A DNA stretch of 64,000 bases from Margaritifera margaritifera (taxonomy: Eukaryota; Mollusca; Bivalvia; Unionida; Margaritiferidae): contig JAQPZY010001490.1 in assembly GCA_029931535.1 (NCBI GenBank), positions 1,092,501 through 1,156,500 of the forward strand, given 5' to 3'. This document shows positions 9,691-21,566 of the stretch, piece after piece. A program made the translations under genes and the position numbers. Positions within the stretch are counted from its first letter, which is position 1, and every line of letters starts with the position of its first letter. The notes beneath the pieces are model-generated. The model had not been told where the DNA came from. It did no database searches and worked only from the letters and a program-made list of their open reading frames with translations.

Positions 9691-12489
9691 CCTTCAAGTT
9701 CATGCCAGTGATTTTGAAGATGACATGAGTGAGACTGAACCAATACCATCTACCTCTACCACAAGACCAAAAGAGTCAAGATCAACCAAGAAAGAAAGTC
9801 GTTCGGTAGCTTCCGAAATTTTTTTTCACATTTGAGAAACCCAAAAATTGACTTCCAGAAAACGTTAACGACTGCTTACACGTACACGGTGAAATTTAAT
9901 TCCAGTCTCCAGTTCCAGCAGAGAAAGTAGCGGGTTTCATTACAGATATATGGGTATCATTGTTAGAGATACTGAAACGACAATGCCAAGAGGACGATCG
10001 TTTAGGGCTATCCATAAATCATGACAGTTTTAAAACTCCTGTCTGGCTCGAGTTTGGTACACGGGCAGAATTAACACCTTCCAAAATCATAGACAAAATT
10101 CAGCACGTCCAAAAATCTAATGACGAGTTTGACATGACCGATGGAAATCGGACGACGCAAAGTTGTATTGGTGTACGAAAGTCTCAGTACCAAACGCAGT
10201 GTCGTTCAGATTAACAACGACCAAGATGAAATGTGCTTAGCCCGTGCCAACGTAGTGGTTCAAACTTCTGCCGAAAAGAACGATACAGCGGAATGGAAAA
10301 TTTCATGGGAGAGCATTAGACAAGCGGACAGACCCAAACAACAGAGAGAAGCAGAATTCCTTGTGCAGCAAGCAGGCATTTGTGAAAAGACCGTTTGCGG
10401 AATTCCTGAAATGCAGAAATTTCAAGGCGTATTAGCACCTCGTTATACTTTGAAAGTATACCTCAAGTCGTTTGTGGAGCTCTCGTGTTTCGAGGACCAG
10501 GTTTCCCAGATGGAAAATACATTCACGTGTATCATCATGAAGACCCTATTGATGCCATAACTACCATCACAGAATTTATTTTTAATACCAATATTATTGC
10601 GAGAAATGTGACAGAGGATGTTACAGTCGGGACCAACATATTCACCGTGGAGATAGATATCGTAAGTGTTTAGCTTCCAGACCTTGCATTTCTGAAGGAA
10701 AAGAAATAATTCATTCCTATGCTTCCAAGCGAACCTTTGTCAGTCCATCCTGTTACGAACAACATAGAATGAAACAATTTGAACAACAGAAAAGTGCTTG
10801 CGAATTATTGAGATTGTGCTGAACGAGTAACCAAAAGGCAGACATTTGTCCAGGAAAGAAAAGATGCTGTTTTTCTGACCAAATCGTGGACTTCGAGCAT
10901 CAGTGTTACATTCAAAAATATGACAATTAGCTCCAGGAAGTATTAAAGGAAGACCAGAACAAGATCGAAAAGAAAGGTGTAGATTTTATCTTTTTGTGAC
11001 TTTGAATGTTCCCAAGAGACTGGAATTCACATCCCTTAGTTTTGTGTAGCTCATCGTGCTTGTGATAAGTGTATATAAGAACCTTAATTTTATCGTCGTC
11101 CAAATTGTAGTAAGATTCCAGGAGGAAGAGAAAATATATTTCGGGGCCCTCGTACTCTTGCTGATTTTGCCAAATCAATTTTAGACCCAATCGACGACAT
11201 CTGGAACGAAGAGGAAAGTCATGTTTCAGCAACTGTCATCAATATGCTACAGTCATGGCTGACAATTTCTCAGGATACGTCGGACAATTTCTTTTGAAAT
11301 ATTATTCAGAGCTACCCACAGAATGTCCCACAGTCACCATGAAAGGAGCCAAGCTCATTTATATACAAGTGGGACAAGTACAGTTTTAAAAGTCCATGAG
11401 TTATTGGGCCATGCCTTTGAATAGAATGCCTAAAACATTGACAAGGGCAGAAAAGGCTAAAGGTTTTTTTGCACACTTTTTCAGTACCGAAGTTAATCAA
11501 CATTTGTGCTCCTGCGTTTGCCTTACGTTCGCCATTACGACCCCGACAGTATGCACACAGAACAACGAGAAGCAGTTTACGCTTGGTACCAAACTCACTC
11601 CTCAGACCCTTTTGACTTCAAGAAGAAATGTTGAAATATTGCCGATCCTATGTGGACATTTTACGACGGTGTTGTGGAAAATTTCGACAATTATATCTGG
11701 ATCACGGAGGTATTGATCCCTTCAAGGAAGCTTCTACCATCGCTAAAGTGTGTGGATTAGTCTATAGTAAAAAGTTCATGCCCGAGAACAAACTAGTCAT
11801 CATACTCCCCCAATCATATCTCTCTGTCAGCCGTCGATATTCCGTCAAAGCTTTGCGCTGGCCCCATTACTTGTGTGAAACTGAAGACAAGTGGACACAA
11901 CTTGCTAGAAATGGTGGAGAAAAGAAAATCGGAAGTCTTTCTGTGGATGGTTGGGACTTAGAAAACCCACAGACCGTGTACGAATTCCAGGGATATATAG
12001 TTCCTGGATGTCGTACTTGCTTTCCTCAATGAGACCTCAAAAAAGTCCGTTCTCAGAGTTCAAGAATGGAAGAGTTGTGCGATCAAACATACCAATGACG
12101 CTTAAGTTTAGAAAGTCAAGGATACCAAGTGACAGAAATGTGGGAAGACGACAACGATCGACGTTTCAAAACCAATCCAGAATTTAGACGCACTGCTGAA
12201 AATTAGGAAGTGGTGGATATCGAACCTTTAAATTCACGCGACATTTTTTTTTGGAGGATGAACCAATGCTACACGCTTGTTGAACGACGTGGACGAATCT
12301 CAAGGGGAGCACATCACATACATCGATGTGTATTCCTTGTATCCTTGGGTGTGCAAATATGCTCGATATCCTACCGGCCACCATGAAATGTTGACAGAAC
12401 ACATCGACTTAGAACACATTCGTCAATACGAAGGTTTGATCAAATGCAAAGTGTTACCACGGACGAACGTGTATCCATCCAATTGTTGA
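9690..12489 (+). pseudogene. Polinton/Maverick protein-primed DNA polymerase B, broken and truncated (copy 1)
   Basis: A chain of plus-strand frames in changing phase follows the order of a Polinton family-B DNA polymerase. The N-terminal domain is at about 9880-10580 (TPSKIIDKIQHVQKSN, CLARANVVV, CGIPEMQKFQGVL, then YIHVYHHEDPIDAIT). A Cys/His-rich region runs to about 10920. The exonuclease region has FCDFECSQETGIHIP at about 10990, GIDPFKEASTIAKVCGLVYS at about 11710, and YEFQGYIVPGC at about 11980. The palm start has IDVYSLYPWVCKY at about 12322, which contains the metal-binding Asp of motif A. The reading frame stops at 12489 in the palm, so the later catalytic motifs are missing. The family copies the element's DNA from a terminal protein primer. 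Several frameshifts and stops, and changed residues in the second exonuclease motif (near 11260), show it is dead. No integrase, ATPase, protease or capsid gene was found beside it. Confidence 0.85.
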
Positions 12490-12565
12490 TGTAATAGTTG
12501 CTTCTAGGTTGCACAATAGGTTTAATTTGCAAAGTGTCTGGCACGTTGATTAAATATTTGTGTGC

Positions 12566-12905
12566 TCACTTTGTTTTGTAACTACACTTTCTACAGGTTT
12601 GAATGATGTCTCCAACTTTTAGATCGTGTAGGATATAACAGCAAGCAACACAAAATTTGAGATAGACTGCGTTACAAATAATACTTTTTACCGTGTTCCT
12701 TCTGCTGTCGATTTTGTTCTCCATGTTATAATGCATTAGTTGTATATAATCTTCAATTTGCTCTCACTTTTTTTGTTAAATTCTTTGCAAAATAAATTTG
12801 TTTAAGACAAAGATTCAAACTCGATTTTCTGTCATCTGGTTTGTCAATCAAAGTATCCATTGTGTCTCTATACATGCTGATTTGTTTGATAGCAACTTGA
12901 ATGCT
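12566..12905 (-). pseudogene. Minus-strand Cys-rich coding-like relic
   Basis: Two overlapping minus-strand frames, joined by one apparent frameshift near 12765, look coding. The first reads SMYRDTMDTLIDKPDDRKSS then LCLKQIYFAKNLTKK. The second, with an ATG at 12736 and a TGA at 12566, contains NKIDSRRNTVKSIICNAVY and CVACCYILHDLKVGDIIQTC followed by RKCSYKTK. The CxxC...CxxC arrangement suggests a zinc ribbon. Resemblance to coding text continues past the stop (INVPDTLQIKPIVQP). It is opposite in direction to the polymerase and starts where the polymerase text ends, so it may be another Polinton gene or an unrelated insert. I do not recognise the family. Confidence 0.35.
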
Positions 12906-13660
12906 TCCTCAGCTGTTTTATTTTCTGTCTGATTGTAATAGGCTTTCGTCTACAATGTATTGTGGGTTTGTGGCTGGGAATCAATTCAATTGTTTTGTGA
13001 AACGTGAGGACTAAGAGAGAGCTATATCGGTCTTAATACAGCCTGCTAGTAGCTCGACGGCACTCACGTTTCTTACATTCTGTATCAGCATAGTAATTCA
13101 ATTGTGTTTTTGTTTTTGTTTAAACAAAATTGAGCTAAAAGCAATAGTATACGAAATGATGGCAAAATGAAATGGAAGAATTTCGATAGATGAAGCGTAT
13201 CAATTGCTCTATGATGACATGCACATCCTTCATAACTGGAGCAGGTAATAGCTATTTCGAAGATTTTAACAAATATGATGGACGAAGAGACACTAATAAA
13301 CATAGCAACAAATAAAAAGATTTAAGAAAAGAGGGTATGTTGGAGGTAAGAGAGATTGGATTGCAAAACAGAGTTAACAGATTTTGTATGATACCTTGTC
13401 CTGAAAAGGTGTACCAACTTGATTCTATGCCATGTAGTTTGCCGATGAAAGTGACCATTTTATTTTTCTACAATGTTAATTCGTTTGATAATAACTTGAA
13501 TTCTTCTGTTTGATTGTGATAGGCTTTCATCCACAATGTTTTGGTGGTTGGGGGACGTGGGCGGGATTATTGCTATTGCAATTTGTTTGCGAAGCCTGAG
13601 GGTTCAGTGAGAGCAATATCGATCTTAAATCTCGCAGCTTTACACATCTATACATTTAGT
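12855..13660 (+). repeat. Pair of diverged direct repeats, about 600 bp apart
   Basis: About 12860-13055 and 13455-13640 align by eye: tttgtttgatagcaacttga against tcgtttgataataacttgaa, then taggctttcgtctacaatgt against taggctttcatccacaatgt, then ctatatcggtcttaa against caatatcgatcttaa. The two copies may be the ends of one element or a local tandem duplication. The sequence between them (13060-13450) shows nothing recognisable. Confidence 0.55.
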
Positions 13661-14485
13661 GTTTAGTAATATTTAAAATCATAATTATAGACGCCAATGA
13701 TTAGTAATGTTTTCAAGTTGCTCAGTTTAAACATACAATTGTGCGTAAATGTAGCATTCAGTGAGATTTAGCGAGTACCTGATAACTTTCAGTGCTTTTG
13801 AGAGGGATTTGGTGAGGCTAGATACTAGCTTTTTTGCCAGTCACTGCCTAATTCAGCAAGACATTTTGAGGGTGCTTTTGTTAGATAATTGGTGGTGCAT
13901 AAATGTTCTCGGACCCGTATACGAGATGTTAATTATTACTACAGCAAAATAAAGTTGACCCCCACCCCAACCCAAGTGTAAATAAGTCTCCCCTCCTCTT
14001 CTAAACACCCAACAACTTAATTTTTTGGCAAAAGCAAGTGACTAGCTACTACTAACAATAAACATTCAAACAGTGAAATTGATGTAAAAATGAGAAGTCA
14101 GTACAGCATAACAAATCAAACTTGAGATACCTGTAATACGAGTTGAAGCATAGGCTGACTATTGTAGTAGAATTGTCTAGGTCCTGCACGTGAAGATCAA
14201 GCATCACATTGTAGAGTTTATATATGTATTGTATCTGCATTACGAACTACAGCTCATTTGCACCCATCACAACAATTATGATCATGTAGATGAATGATGA
14301 TTGTCATCAACGGAAAAGAAAATTACTTGCAAATTATGACTCAGACATGTTGCTTTTTGAGAAACTTAACTCGATGGATTATACGACTTACGACCGGTCA
14401 TATATAGTATTCAAGCTGATATCATGTCTTTCAAGTATTCATGCCGTTTATTACCAATATACATACATCTTTAAAATGTTTAATA
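13660..14485. other. No gene seen
   Basis: AT-rich sequence without coding-like frames, repeats or recognised motifs, lying between the Polinton-associated repeats and the head of unit A. Confidence 0.5.
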
Positions 14486-14883
14486 TACCTGTTTACGTCG
14501 GCGCTCTTGTTTTGCAACAAGGAAGCACTGGTTGTCACCTACCAACAAACCTGTTACCGCCTGTAAGCGTGCAGAAAGACCCAAAACGATTCTATGCATA
14601 GTTTATGCAAATTTATTAAACGACATTTCTCAGTCAGTTTTAGATGATATAAAAATATATCATGTTTGTAGAAATATATAAAAACTGTAGAAATCTTATT
14701 TACTTATTCCTTTCGAGTCTCCTACCTGCAATCACTGGTTCAACTTTTGATCGGCTGTATATTGCGATGTTGGACTGTCGCCAGGGAAGACGGGTAAATG
14801 TTTTGTCTGCATTCGCTTAGAGTGATAGGGTGCAGACAAATACCTGTTCAGTTGCAATTAAACTGAAGCAAGGCTTAGGTGGA

Positions 14884-14938
14884 AATGGGATAAAATTTGC
14901 ACAAGAAACTTTTGGTGACAAAATCAACACTAATCAAA
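14884..14938 (+). promoter_or_regulatory. Conserved 5' region of the unit A first exon
   Basis: The text before the ATG (gggataaaatttgc, then ttggtgacaaaatcaacac, then tcaaaATG) is shared with units B (36100-36139) and C (60315-60363). In A and C a GGATAAAAT or GGAATAAAAT box sits about 45 nt before the ATG and could serve as a TATA element. Similarity extends upstream to about 14490, making an 800-bp conserved head that probably holds promoter and 5' UTR. Confidence 0.45.
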
Positions 14939-14999
14939 ATGGAGGTATGGCGATTCCTATTTTTGTTGTTGACATCCTCAACATACGTATATTGTGCAC
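14939..14999 (+). CDS. First coding exon of a secreted protein, unit A (signal peptide)
   Basis: ATG at 14939 opens 20 codons plus one base: a short n-region (MEVWR), a hydrophobic core (FLFLLLTSSTYV) and a c-region ending YCA, a textbook secretion signal. The exon ends at a GTAAGT donor (15000), in phase 1, directly before a (CT)n tract. Units B and C have an exon of exactly the same length, ATG and donor, without indels, while the flanks differ by many indels. Most A/C differences fall in the first half; the end (TCAACATACGTATATTGTGCA, 14977-14997) is identical. This suggests constraint on a real exon. The downstream exons of this copy were not found. The ATG is preferred because the frame upstream lacks another conserved ATG. 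Confidence 0.6.
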
Positions 15000-15005
15000 G
15001 TAAGT

Positions 15006-15006
<1 letters not shown>

Positions 15007-15081
<75 letters not shown>
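15007..15081. repeat. (CT)n microsatellite just inside intron 1
   Basis: A CT tract begins 7 nt after the splice donor; units B (36217-36308) and C (60441-60477) have it at the same place with different lengths. It may act as a polypyrimidine element, but this is speculation. Confidence 0.95.
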
Positions 15082-15084
<3 letters not shown>

Positions 15085-15415
15085 TTATTTAAGGCAAGGA
15101 AACACTTTGCTACCCTTTATTGCATATCCTTGCTTTTTCGCTGCAACTAACATCCCGTATGTTTTAACAATGAATTTCTCATAATGTGTGTGTATGTGTT
15201 TGTGTTTGAAGACCATCCATGACAATGATGCCAACTGATTTCCTGTTGACTTAAATATTTTTATATAAAAGAATCGCCAGATGGACATCTTTACTTAGTT
15301 CAACATATATATGAAACTAAAAACTGCCTCTAATTTCGATGTTATGTGAACATCATTTTCTTATAATAATTCTCACATGACAATTGTATGTTTAGGGTAG
15401 AAAATGGCGAATAGC

Positions 15416-15437
15416 ACAAGACGTCATGACGTCTTGT
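15416..15437. repeat. 22-bp perfect palindrome
   Basis: The sequence is its own reverse complement: half-site acaagacgtca followed by its inverse. It holds two GACGTC blocks, which resemble CRE/AatII-type half sites. Units B and C lack it at the matching place. Confidence 0.8.
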
Positions 15438-15834
15438 AAGTCTAAGACGTAGTGTCAGAGGAGTTTAACTACAGTCTGTTTATGTCAATTGAATAAAATC
15501 ATTATTTTTCGCCACGCGATAAACAGTAAATTTTAATTTTGTTGTCATTTCAAATAAAATTAAATAAACTCTTTCAAGTGTACCAATCCTTTCCTCTATA
15601 AGGCTAGAAAATAAGCGAAATTGTTCAACTCATTTCATAAACTTTATTTGTAAGCAAGCACTGCCGTAAGATCATATATTTCCATATTTTTTAAAATCTT
15701 AAAATTGTTTATCTTTATGCACAAAATGTTTGTTACTTCTCTGCTCGTTTTTTTTTTTTTTCTGGCTAATGGAAGTTCAGTATACGTAGGTTGTGTAATT
15801 TCCACAACTTCGACGTAATGTATGGTAATTTAGC

Positions 15835-16065
15835 CGTGGAAAATCTATATAAATAATGCGACAAAAAAGGCAGCTTGACAATGCATGGTCATTTAGTCGT
15901 GGAAAATCCATCTAATAATGCAATAAATATGGAGCTTGACAATGCATGGTGATTTAGTCGTGGAAAATCCATGTAATAATGCAATAAATATGGAGCTTGA
16001 CAATGCATGGTCATTTAGCTGTGGAAAATCCATGTAAATAATGCGATAAACAAGCAGCTCGTAAA
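15835..16065 (+). repeat. 61-bp minisatellite, about 3.7 copies
   Basis: A unit containing gacaatgcatggtcatttag and cgtggaaaatccatgtaata repeats with few changes. Unit C has one diverged copy at about 62250-62320, so amplification happened in unit A after the duplication. Confidence 0.85.
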
Positions 16066-16122
16066 GACGTAAGTTGAAATCTAATTTAGTTCCAATCATT
16101 GTTGCTGTAACATAATAATAAA

Positions 16123-16125
<3 letters not shown>

Positions 16126-16183
<58 letters not shown>
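16126..16183. repeat. (AT)n microsatellite
   Basis: A pure AT dinucleotide tract. Unit C shows only a short AT-rich run at the corresponding place (about 62380). Confidence 0.97.
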
Positions 16184-16187
<4 letters not shown>

Positions 16188-16330
16188 CAACATTATCTCT
16201 AACACTAGTTTTGTCACATAAACGAACACTCATTAAGTTACATATTTAAATTAGCTATAATATTGGAGAAGTGCATAAAAATGTAATACCGTTCAAAAAT
16301 TACTCGCAACCTTTGTCTTACGTACGGCCT

Positions 16331-16532
16331 ATACTCGCTTATAAGTCTTTTCCAACTGCAAACAACATAAACCCTGATATGCCGTCGTATAATGCGCAGA
16401 AAGATCTGGGCCCGTGTTGTTTGTTCTACTGATTACTCCTAGCAAATATAGAGCCGATCTACCGGCGCATTGTGAGACGGCAGATCTGGTTCTATGCAGT
16501 TTGCAGTTTGACCCAGACTTATACGCTAGTAT
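16331..16532. mobile_element. MITE-like double-hairpin element, older copy
   Basis: Outer inverted ends atactcgcttataagtc and gacttatacgctagtat flank two inner diverged inverted repeats built on the same words as the element at 18184-18392 (gcaaacaacata...gatatgccgtc; accggcgcattgtgagacgg...atgcagtttgc). It encodes no protein, so it would depend on a transposase from elsewhere. Many mismatches in the arms show it is older than its partner. Confidence 0.65.
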
Positions 16533-17435
16533 AAACGGTACATAAATTTTAATTAATTTTATGGGTGAATTAAGCGAATTAGATTTCGTGTCTATATTTC
16601 TGTAATACAGCATTAACGGATTATCTGAATATGCAAACAATTGTTTGTCAGCGTAAAGAGATGACGACAGGCGTTGATTCAGTCTGCATCTCAGAAAAGC
16701 GGACCTATTTGTCATCAAAAGCAAAAGAGGGAGAGAGAGAGAAAGAGAATGGTGGATGGGGGGCATAAAAAGAAAAATGGTTTGCTATAGGTCTATGTGC
16801 AGATAACAATATTTTGTCACATCCGCTAACAAGAATGTCGACCGATCCGCTTGAAATTAGAAGTTCGGGATCATCATAGTATGCACCTGTACAAACCTTT
16901 CTATTCTAACTAACAAACAGAAAATGTCCTATTCAAAACACAAGGCAAGTGTATGATATTTAGTGTTTGAGTTCCTTGAATCTGAGCCATTGGAATTATA
17001 GTTTGCTCCTCCTATTCCCTATTCTTGTTGACATGAGGTAGTCTGTGTTTGTAAACGTGGGCCACACTATCGCTCTCGACCTATATTCAGACCTAATCAC
17101 ACATATGGATTCTGTCGAAACATAAATATTCATGTCAATAAAACATGGAAACGTTCGCAAAATGTTGTGGATAGGTTTTCTGTACGCAATAACTGTTGGC
17201 AAGAACATTGACTAATCCATGTTTTAAGAAATGTAGATCATTATATGTGTGATGACATGTAGACAAAGATGCCATAGTGTGTTATAGGTACAAACTTCCA
17301 CCGAGCGAAGCTGACTGCCATCGTGTGACGTCGTTTTCACTGACACACTTGGTATCATGCAAATCGGCATTTTCCGGCCAATGCGCGATTTTAGCCTGTG
17401 CAAGAAAACATTATTGCGTTCCCAAAAAATATTTA

Positions 17436-17494
17436 TTAATCTTTGTTGTTTTTTGGTTTTTTTTTTTTGGTTTTTTTTTTTTTTGGTTTTTTTT
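17436..17494. repeat. T-rich low-complexity tract
   Basis: Runs of T separated by GG, giving frames that spell Phe/Trp/Gly-rich text without meaning. Confidence 0.9.
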
Positions 17495-18183
17495 AATGTT
17501 TCTTTTATTCTACGTAAACAAATTTTCGTTTACAATTATATTTTGTCGGGAAGCATTGTTAAGACTCAGTCTAATTCATTCCAGAAGTTTATGTTTCCTT
17601 CCTCAGAAACTTATTTTTACGTCATTCCATTTTAAACACTTGTTTGGATTTCATTTGCATGCCTATTTCTAGTTCAAGGACATTTTTACAAAGTATTTAA
17701 TTTTTGGCAAATATGGTTAACATGCAGTAAAAAAACCTGAACGCTAGCGAAGCTAATTATTCTTGTAGACATGTGAAGGTAACATCGCCTGACACAATGG
17801 AGATTTATCACAATGCTGCACTTTCGAACTTTATATGAAACAAAACCTAATTGCACGGAATATTCTTGATGTTGCTTTTCAAGAACTGTCCATTTTAATA
17901 TGCCTAATATAATTAATTGTTTATTATAAACAATTATACTTGTTTCGAAATAAGTATTCATTATTGCGTCATTGTATAATAAAAATCGGAATCAGTCTAA
18001 TTTGTTCATTCGAAGTCTTAAGTTGTTTCTACAACGCTTATCTCTGTTCTAACTTCACCATCATGCACATTTCGGTTTTGACGCAAACAGGCAGTTTGAT
18101 CATTCCCAGACATCCACCTCTTACTATTGAACTATAAATTTGAATGCATGGTCTAAAAGTAGTGGGTGTCTGATAATTACCGT

Positions 18184-18392
18184 ATATACTAGCGTATAAT
18201 TTAATACCAACTGCAAACTGCATAGACCCAGATCTGCCGTCGCATAATGCGCCAGCAGATCTGGGTCTATGCAGTTTGTAAGGACTAATCAGTAGAACAA
18301 ACAACATAGACCCTGATCTGCCGGCGCATTATGCGACGGCAGATCAGGGTCTATGTTGTTTGCATTTGGACTTGAATTATACGCGAGTATGT
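18184..18392. mobile_element. MITE-like element with two near-perfect hairpins
   Basis: Outer inverted ends are atactagcgtataat and attatacgcgagtat. Inside are two separate palindromes. The first has perfect 24-nt arms (18214-18237 and 18255-18278), starting caaactgcatagaccc. The second has perfect 25-nt arms (18298-18322 and 18338-18362), starting caaacaacatagaccc. Both loops carry GC-rich text around gcattatgc, itself palindromic. Flanking TA suggests a TA target site, as in Tc1/mariner-type MITEs. There is no coding capacity. The perfect arms imply recent arrival or gene conversion between arms. Confidence 0.8.
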
Positions 18393-20756
18393 CTATCTCA
18401 AATTAACCGCTGCAAAATAAATGGAACTTTTATCCCGGAGTTGTAATACAAATAAGCCAATCAAAGAAATGGAAAAGAGAGTAACACAAAGTCAACGATG
18501 TAGAAAAAATGTACCGTCGGCAATTAGTTAAAGAGCGTAAAATTATCTGCATATATTGGTGCGAATACAGAGAGAGACGACTTCAGATTGGTATGCTTTT
18601 GTGGTAGTGCTACAACTTACACCTTTTTTAGTCAGCATGTAAAGGCCAAAGTACAGATAATATTATGAACTCATTCAAAGTCGAATATAAGTCAAAAAAA
18701 ATAGTAAATATGGGGAAATACAAACATGACTATGGTAGCCAAGTAAAAAATCAAGCAAACAAAAACTACAATAAATGTGATAAAGTTTATAATTCGTTCA
18801 TGTATAAAAATCTGGGGGAAAAAACATTTACGTACACGTTTAAACAGCGACAGTATCTTAAACCAGAATACAGTAATTACGTTGTAATCGTTTATGAAAG
18901 GTGATCATTATTATATGGTTCAGTTGCTTTTAAAGTATCAGGAAATCAGTAATCTGTACAATGGCTGATTTTGGAATTCACATATTTCACATACGACGCA
19001 CAGTCTACTAACCCTGCCTTACACTGTATTGTCTGCTTTATCAATTTTCTAAAATGACTCTACGGAGTGTAAGTAGATGAAATACAATACACAGCAAGAT
19101 GTATTTAACTGTAAAAGGGATGTTCAATTGGAAACACAACACAAGTGAAAGGCATACAATTTGGCCAACACCGTAATACATCGTCTAGCTATGCGTTATC
19201 GCCGGACACAAGCAAGCACTGGACACAAACGAAGAGCTGGAAGATTGTAAAGAATAAAGAATGTGCTGAATAAAAACCTAAGCTAGCTTGGTTCAAAACA
19301 AAGGAGGTAGAATACACTTGTCCTCTCGATTTTTATGGTGTGTTATATGTTAAACAGACAATAAAATAGAACTCTAACCATTTCAAAGGTATGATTTAGA
19401 AGAAGCGAAATTGTTAGGATTTTACAATTTTAGCAAGACTGTTATTCTTTAACAGATATGGGTGTAAAAAATCTTGAGAGAGTGATATCTCTTACGCCTA
19501 ACAATTATTTCTCCAGATACTATTACTATACGCGTACTTTTTTCTATTTAATCTGGGACCCTTTAACGGCTAGACATTGTAATAATACTACACAATCACA
19601 AAAATTTCACAAGCATAAAAGTTTTGCACATTTATTATTAAATTTGCAAAAATATAATTAAGTATACAAGCAATTATTTATACAATACACTTTGCGCTAA
19701 ATAGGCAAAAATACATTTTATGGCAAGAATTCAGAGACTTTACCGAATTTGCGAATCTTTCTGAATCATAAATTTAGGATTACAATACATAAATCGCGAA
19801 ACATGCAAACTATATCCGATACGTTAATGGTATTTATTTCGCGATAAATAACTGTCGCCTGGTATTCGTCCTTTATTGATTAATACAATGTCAAATTTAC
19901 AGTCAAACCTTTTTTGCGCACTACTCACAGTATCCTCAGTGCATTGCTATCTCTTTATAAAGCCGTTCATGTGAACAATAAAAGTAGCCCGCGTTGTAAG
20001 TGAGAACGCCTCATATTAAGTTTATTCTAAAAATGTCGTATCATAAAAATGCACAAGATACAAACGTATGGCATTTCACGATTAAAAAAAAACCCAGGAT
20101 ATAGTTGATTCTCAATATCCGGGAACTAAAATCAGATGACATAGATCTAGCAACAGTAATATGTAAAACGTAACCAATCCTAAGATATCAATGACCATGC
20201 CCGCTTTTTGAAAAGGGTGGTCGTGTTCTGAGGGATGTATGATGATTGACCACAGCTTCCTTGTCTATAAGCAGGCTTCGCTATTTTTTTTATAATAAGA
20301 TATTGGCACTGGGCCAAATAATGTTTAATTTAGAGAATTGTGATATAAACACTACATTTTACATAAATTAAGAGTACATTTTAGTATATGGAAAGGAGGT
20401 CGGCTGTACAAAAGAAAACAATCAAGTGTCTGATGTTAAAGCGCTAAATAAATCACATCTGATACATTTAAAGTTGAATTAATTAATTAATTAATTTATA
20501 CAAATCTGTTTTCCTTATTTCAGCAGAAATAAACTTCTCTTCATTTGTAAACGCGGGGAAAAGTTACCTTGTCGAGCTCTTAAAACAAACATATAGCTGG
20601 AATCTTTCAAAGTGTCTGGCAAGGGAAAAATATAGTGCAGATCTTCCAATTATAATGGCAATTCGTTTACGTTTTTGCTGCTGATTAGTGAAACAATGAT
20701 GTCGGATTCTTGCGCAGTAATAGAACAAAGGCTCTCACTTGTTTAAAATGTTTTGA

Positions 20757-20867
20757 GCAATTGAATGGATAAGGTGTTTGAAATCCCCTATTCACAATTG
20801 AATGGATAAGGTGTTTGAAATACCATATTTACAATTGAATGGATAAGGTGTTTGAAATACCCTATTC
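20757..20867 (+). repeat. 37-bp minisatellite, three copies
   Basis: The unit acaattgaatggataaggtg + tttgaaataccctattc repeats three times. Unit B has a single diverged copy at about 46612-46655 (gatcggataaggcgtttgaa), so the array grew in unit A after duplication. Confidence 0.9.
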
Positions 20868-21130
20868 ACAGTTGAATGTGTGTGTGTTTGTGTGCGTGTT
20901 TTCGTACCTATGCGATAAAACATTCCTTCAGTTAACGAAATTTGCAATACCACCATGTTGTCGAATGCAAGAATTACTCGATTAATATTTATCTTGCATG
21001 CGTGAAATAAACGGCATAATATTCAGAAAAAAAGTAATTCTTCCATAATAAGCAACAAGTCAAAATGTTCCATTTTTGCCCAATTGGAAATTTTCTTGCG
21101 TCGCGGAATATCTATTTATCTGTGTGTGTA

Positions 21131-21138
<8 letters not shown>

Positions 21139-21209
<71 letters not shown>
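21139..21209. repeat. (TA)n microsatellite
   Basis: A long TA tract preceded by TGTGTGTG. Confidence 0.97.
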
Positions 21210-21213
<4 letters not shown>

Positions 21214-21435
21214 ACAATTGTATGATGAAGAAGATCGTTGTGTCCGGGAAGATTGCTGACCACAGATGAATGCCTGCTGATCCATCCATTCACGTTAAAA
21301 CAAAAACAAAATCCAAACAGTATTTCATATTTGAAACACAGACACACAACTAGTGCCTTTAGTGAGATGCATTCTTTGCTAGTGCCGATGAACTAACCGG
21401 TTGTCGGGCTCTATATGTATACAGAAGCAGCACGT

Positions 21436-21438
<3 letters not shown>

Positions 21439-21501
<63 letters not shown>

Positions 21502-21566
21502 TATATAGATATATAGATATATAAATATATATATAGAGAGAGAGATATATATATATATATATATAC
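21439..21566. repeat. (AT)n compound microsatellite
   Basis: An AT tract with (ATAG) and GAGAGA interruptions in its second half. Confidence 0.97.

Noticed and set aside
15893..16099. Minus-strand 68-codon frame with internal repeats
   Set aside because: It is the 61-bp minisatellite read through; no support as a gene.
17277..17672. 131-codon plus-strand frame with weak similarity to a frame at 41380-41607
   Set aside because: It crosses a poly(T) tract and the shared part is explained by nucleotide homology of units A and B; indels differ and composition is not protein-like.
18665..18904. 79-codon Lys/Tyr/Asn-rich frame with ATG
   Set aside because: Only the first dozen codons have a match near 42190 in unit B, where the frame closes; composition follows the AT-rich background.
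20521..20690. Open frame after a good-looking acceptor (tttccttatttcag) in unit A: EINFSSFVNAGKSYLVELLK and on, to TGA
   Set aside because: The homologous sequence in unit C (63846-64000) has a stop and indels in that frame and unit B has a deletion, so there is no sign of coding constraint.
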